From NCBI GenBank assembly GCA_016195405.1, contig JACPZP010000052.1, positions 1-64,000 of the forward strand: a stretch of DNA of 64,000 bases, given 5' to 3'. Made by a program: the position numbers and the translations under genes. This DNA is from Planctomycetota bacterium (GTDB lineage Bacteria; Planctomycetota; Planctomycetia; Gemmatales; Gemmataceae). Below, in pieces: positions 62,270-64,000 of this stretch (positions within the stretch are counted from its first letter, which is position 1; every line of letters starts with the position of its first letter). The notes below the pieces were generated by a model. That model was not told where the DNA came from, ran no database searches, and was given only the letters and a program-made list of their open reading frames with translations.

Positions 62270-64000
62270 TCATGGAACCACCTCGAATTGGGCTTGCGAT
62301 CCAGCGGGCTTGCGAAGCTCCAAGTGCAGGCTTTGCGGTGGGGCCCCTGACACAATCGGCACGCGCACGGTAAGCAAATGACGCCCGGCCGCGAGTTCAA
62401 TTCTCGCCCTGCTTTTTTTCTCCATCGCGTCCTCATCTACCCACAGCGTCGCGTGCTGCGGGCATTCCCAATCGATTTCGACCGCGCCCGCCTTGGTCAC
62501 CACGATGCTCGCTTGCAGATATGCGACTTTCACGCCGGTGGGATCGTGAAGCTCCTCAAGTGGCAGCCGGCCGTTCACCAAGGCATAAACGGAGTCCCAC
62601 GCGTCTGGATCCGCGCGTAAGAGCTGGTCGCGCAGGACGTCGCGGTTGGGAACGTCGCTCGCAAGAACGGCTGGGACTTGCCGCAGTCGCTTCCAATGGT
62701 GAACAGCGCCTTGGCTTTTGAGCGCGTATGGTCCCGGTTTGCCTAACTCCGACACGAACTTGATGAGATCGAGCACTTCGCCGCGAGTCAGGATCCGCGT
62801 GATTCCTTCTGGCATCAGCGACTTGCCTTTCGATTCCTCCTCGATGTCGGCCGTGGGAATGCGGACCAGTTTTCCGGTCGCGTCCTTGAGCACGACCACG
62901 TTCTTGTTGCGCTCGACGACGATGCCGGTGACGATCGTTCCCGACGAGGTTGCAATGACCTTGGCCAGATACTCTTCCTTGATGGAGAGATTGGGGTCGA
63001 GAATGGAAGTGATGATGTAATCGAGCGGCGAAGAGCTGCCGATGGGACCAAGGTCGGGACCGACGTTGCCGCCCGCCTTGCTGATGGCGTGACATTTCAT
63101 GCAGCCCAGATCGAGACGGCGGAAGACGTTTTCGCCGCGCGCGGCATCGCCTTTGGCCGACACTTCCTTGCCGATCTCGGCAACTTCTTGAGAAGTGGGC
63201 GGTTTGACGGCGGCGTCGAGGCCGGCGAACTTGCTGACCACGCCGACCAGGTCGGCGTCGTTGCGGCCCGCCAAAACGAGCGTACGAAGAATGCGCTTGG
63301 CGGCGTCGGGGCCGATCTTCGCATTGGCCAAAGCCGCGGCCAGGCGCTCCGGACCTCCTTTGCGAACCACGATAGCTTCCACAAGAGGGCCGGAGTCATC
63401 CAATTCCTTGGCGTCGCGCAGGGCGGAGGCGGCGGCCTTGGCCGCAACGTTCAGATCGTTGCGGGCGAGCGCCGCGACTGCCCGGAACCGGACGGGCATG
63501 GACGACTCGGAGGCGGCCAACTTCAGCAGCGTGGCCCGATTCTCAGGGTTGTCGAGAACCGCCAGGCTGTCGATGGCCGCAAAACGGGTCGCCGGCGTGA
63601 GCTTCGCGTTCTCGGCCATGCTTGCAAGCATCGGACCCGCGTCGTTCAGCTTCCAGGCTGCCGCGAGCCGAATCATTTCTGGGAAAATGTCACTTTCCGG
63701 CTGAACGAAGAATCGAATGAAAACCAACCCGGACATCGGCGGCTGTACGCGCCGCGTTGCGGCGGCATCGGCAAGCCATTCCAAAATCTGGCGGCGCAGC
63801 GCGGGCGTTGTTCTTTCCTTGTCCAGGGTCAAATCCCACATCACGCGCAACTCTTTCGGGCCGCCGTGCCGGCAAATCGTCTCGATCAGGGCCGGCAGGC
63901 GATCGGGAGAAACTTTCTTGCTGTTAACGAGATTAACCAGGCTTTGCGCGATGTTCTTGCGGTCAAGCTGGGAACCCAGGCGCCGTTCCAGCGTGTTGAG
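62270..64000 (-). CDS. PVC-type HEAT-repeat/heme-binding protein, partial (cut by right edge)
   Basis: 576 residues visible, open at the right edge with LNTLERRLGSQLDR at the cut. Alanine-rich helical repeats of HEAT type (ARFAAIDSLAVLDNPEN, VRFRAVAALARNDLN) are followed by the planctomycete/verrucomicrobial heme-binding domain (TIGR02603): VFRRLDLGCMKCHAISKAGG with heme c motif CMKCH (63103-63089), GPDLGPIGSSSPLDYIITSI, DPNLSIKEEY, then MPEGITRILTRGEVLDLIKFVSEL. A C-terminal beta-sandwich ends it. Such proteins are secreted, multi-heme or mono-heme redox proteins often fused to dehydrogenase or ThuA-type modules upstream, outside this window. Partner and electron path unknown. Confidence 0.9.
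   Translation of the reverse strand, partial: LNTLERRLGSQLDRKNIAQSLVNLVNSKKVSPDRLPALIETICRHGGPKELRVMWDLTLDKERTTPALRRQILEWLADAAATRRVQPPMSGLVFIRFFVQPESDIFPEMIRLAAAWKLNDAGPMLASMAENAKLTPATRFAAIDSLAVLDNPENRATLLKLAASESSMPVRFRAVAALARNDLNVAAKAAASALRDAKELDDSGPLVEAIVVRKGGPERLAAALANAKIGPDAAKRILRTLVLAGRNDADLVGVVSKFAGLDAAVKPPTSQEVAEIGKEVSAKGDAARGENVFRRLDLGCMKCHAISKAGGNVGPDLGPIGSSSPLDYIITSILDPNLSIKEEYLAKVIATSSGTIVTGIVVERNKNVVVLKDATGKLVRIPTADIEEESKGKSLMPEGITRILTRGEVLDLIKFVSELGKPGPYALKSQGAVHHWKRLRQVPAVLASDVPNRDVLRDQLLRADPDAWDSVYALVNGRLPLEELHDPTGVKVAYLQASIVVTKAGAVEIDWECPQHATLWVDEDAMEKKSRARIELAAGRHLLTVRVPIVSGAPPQSLHLELRKPAGSQAQFEVVP

Overview
The window looks like a chromosomal piece from a planctomycete, most likely Gemmataceae-like. 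The two giant surface proteins (1243-7524 and 39518-44644) begin with the LxxLExRxxPA-type N-terminal motif common in that group. The right edge encodes a PVC-type HEAT/heme-binding protein with CxxCH, and the DNA is GC-rich with frequent GTG/TTG starts. No rRNA, tRNA or CRISPR was seen.

Layout. 1-1242: a nucleotidyltransferase cut by the left edge, abutted by a truncated IS1595-type transposase, then about 600 bases without a gene. 1243-7524: the only clear plus-strand gene, a secreted LamG/PKD/Ig/FN3/malectin/G8/beta-helix protein, ending at a hairpin terminator shared with the converging minus-strand genes. From 61079 down to 7598 essentially everything is on the minus strand, with many 4-base overlaps or gaps of a few bases. 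This is one very large extracellular polysaccharide locus. Its head (61079-55098) holds exosortase, a Wzc-like chain-length/tyrosine-kinase protein, an EpsI-like protein, a priming sugar transferase and an Stp1-like glycosyltransferase. 54764-44702 holds an ABC-2 permease and a cassette that looks like CDP-hexose modification: methyltransferase, an unrecognised tandem-domain Cys protein, RfbC-like epimerase, DUF4910 protein, a Fe(II)/2OG oxygenase, SDR, RfbF-like cytidylyltransferase, acyltransferase and PIG-L deacetylase. 44644-39518 is a galactose-oxidase-like copper radical oxidase inside a LamG/FN3/Ig surface protein. 39501-26733 holds an epimerase, sulfotransferase, the Wzt-like ATPase, glycosyltransferases, a hexapeptide acetyltransferase, an exosortase-type amidotransferase and a YetA/PL26-like lyase. 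26672-7598 holds GtrA, a flavoprotein, a GT39-like protein, a second aberrant asparagine synthetase, several glycosyltransferases (one a double fusion), a FemAB-like protein, UDP-sugar dehydrogenase, an interrupted thioredoxin-like protein, O-antigen ligase/polymerase and a UDP-glucose epimerase-like SDR. 61325-64000 is a secreted papain-like amidase and the heme-binding HEAT protein.

Working together (inference): nucleotide sugars are made and modified, polymerised on a lipid carrier by the priming transferase and about ten GT domains, polymerised or exported by O-antigen ligase/Wzc and/or a Wzm-Wzt ABC transporter, and decorated with sulfate, acyl, methyl and amide groups. Large surface proteins, one probably oxidising sugar alcohols, may bind or remodel the product. 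No Wzx flippase, Wza or obvious PEP-CTERM substrate is in the window. The most unusual points are the in-frame TGA in a thioredoxin-like gene, the exosortase with Asp where His is expected, the copper radical oxidase in a sugar-binding adhesin, the four-Cys tandem-domain protein, and a 24-base repeat in the same orientation upstream of three genes.
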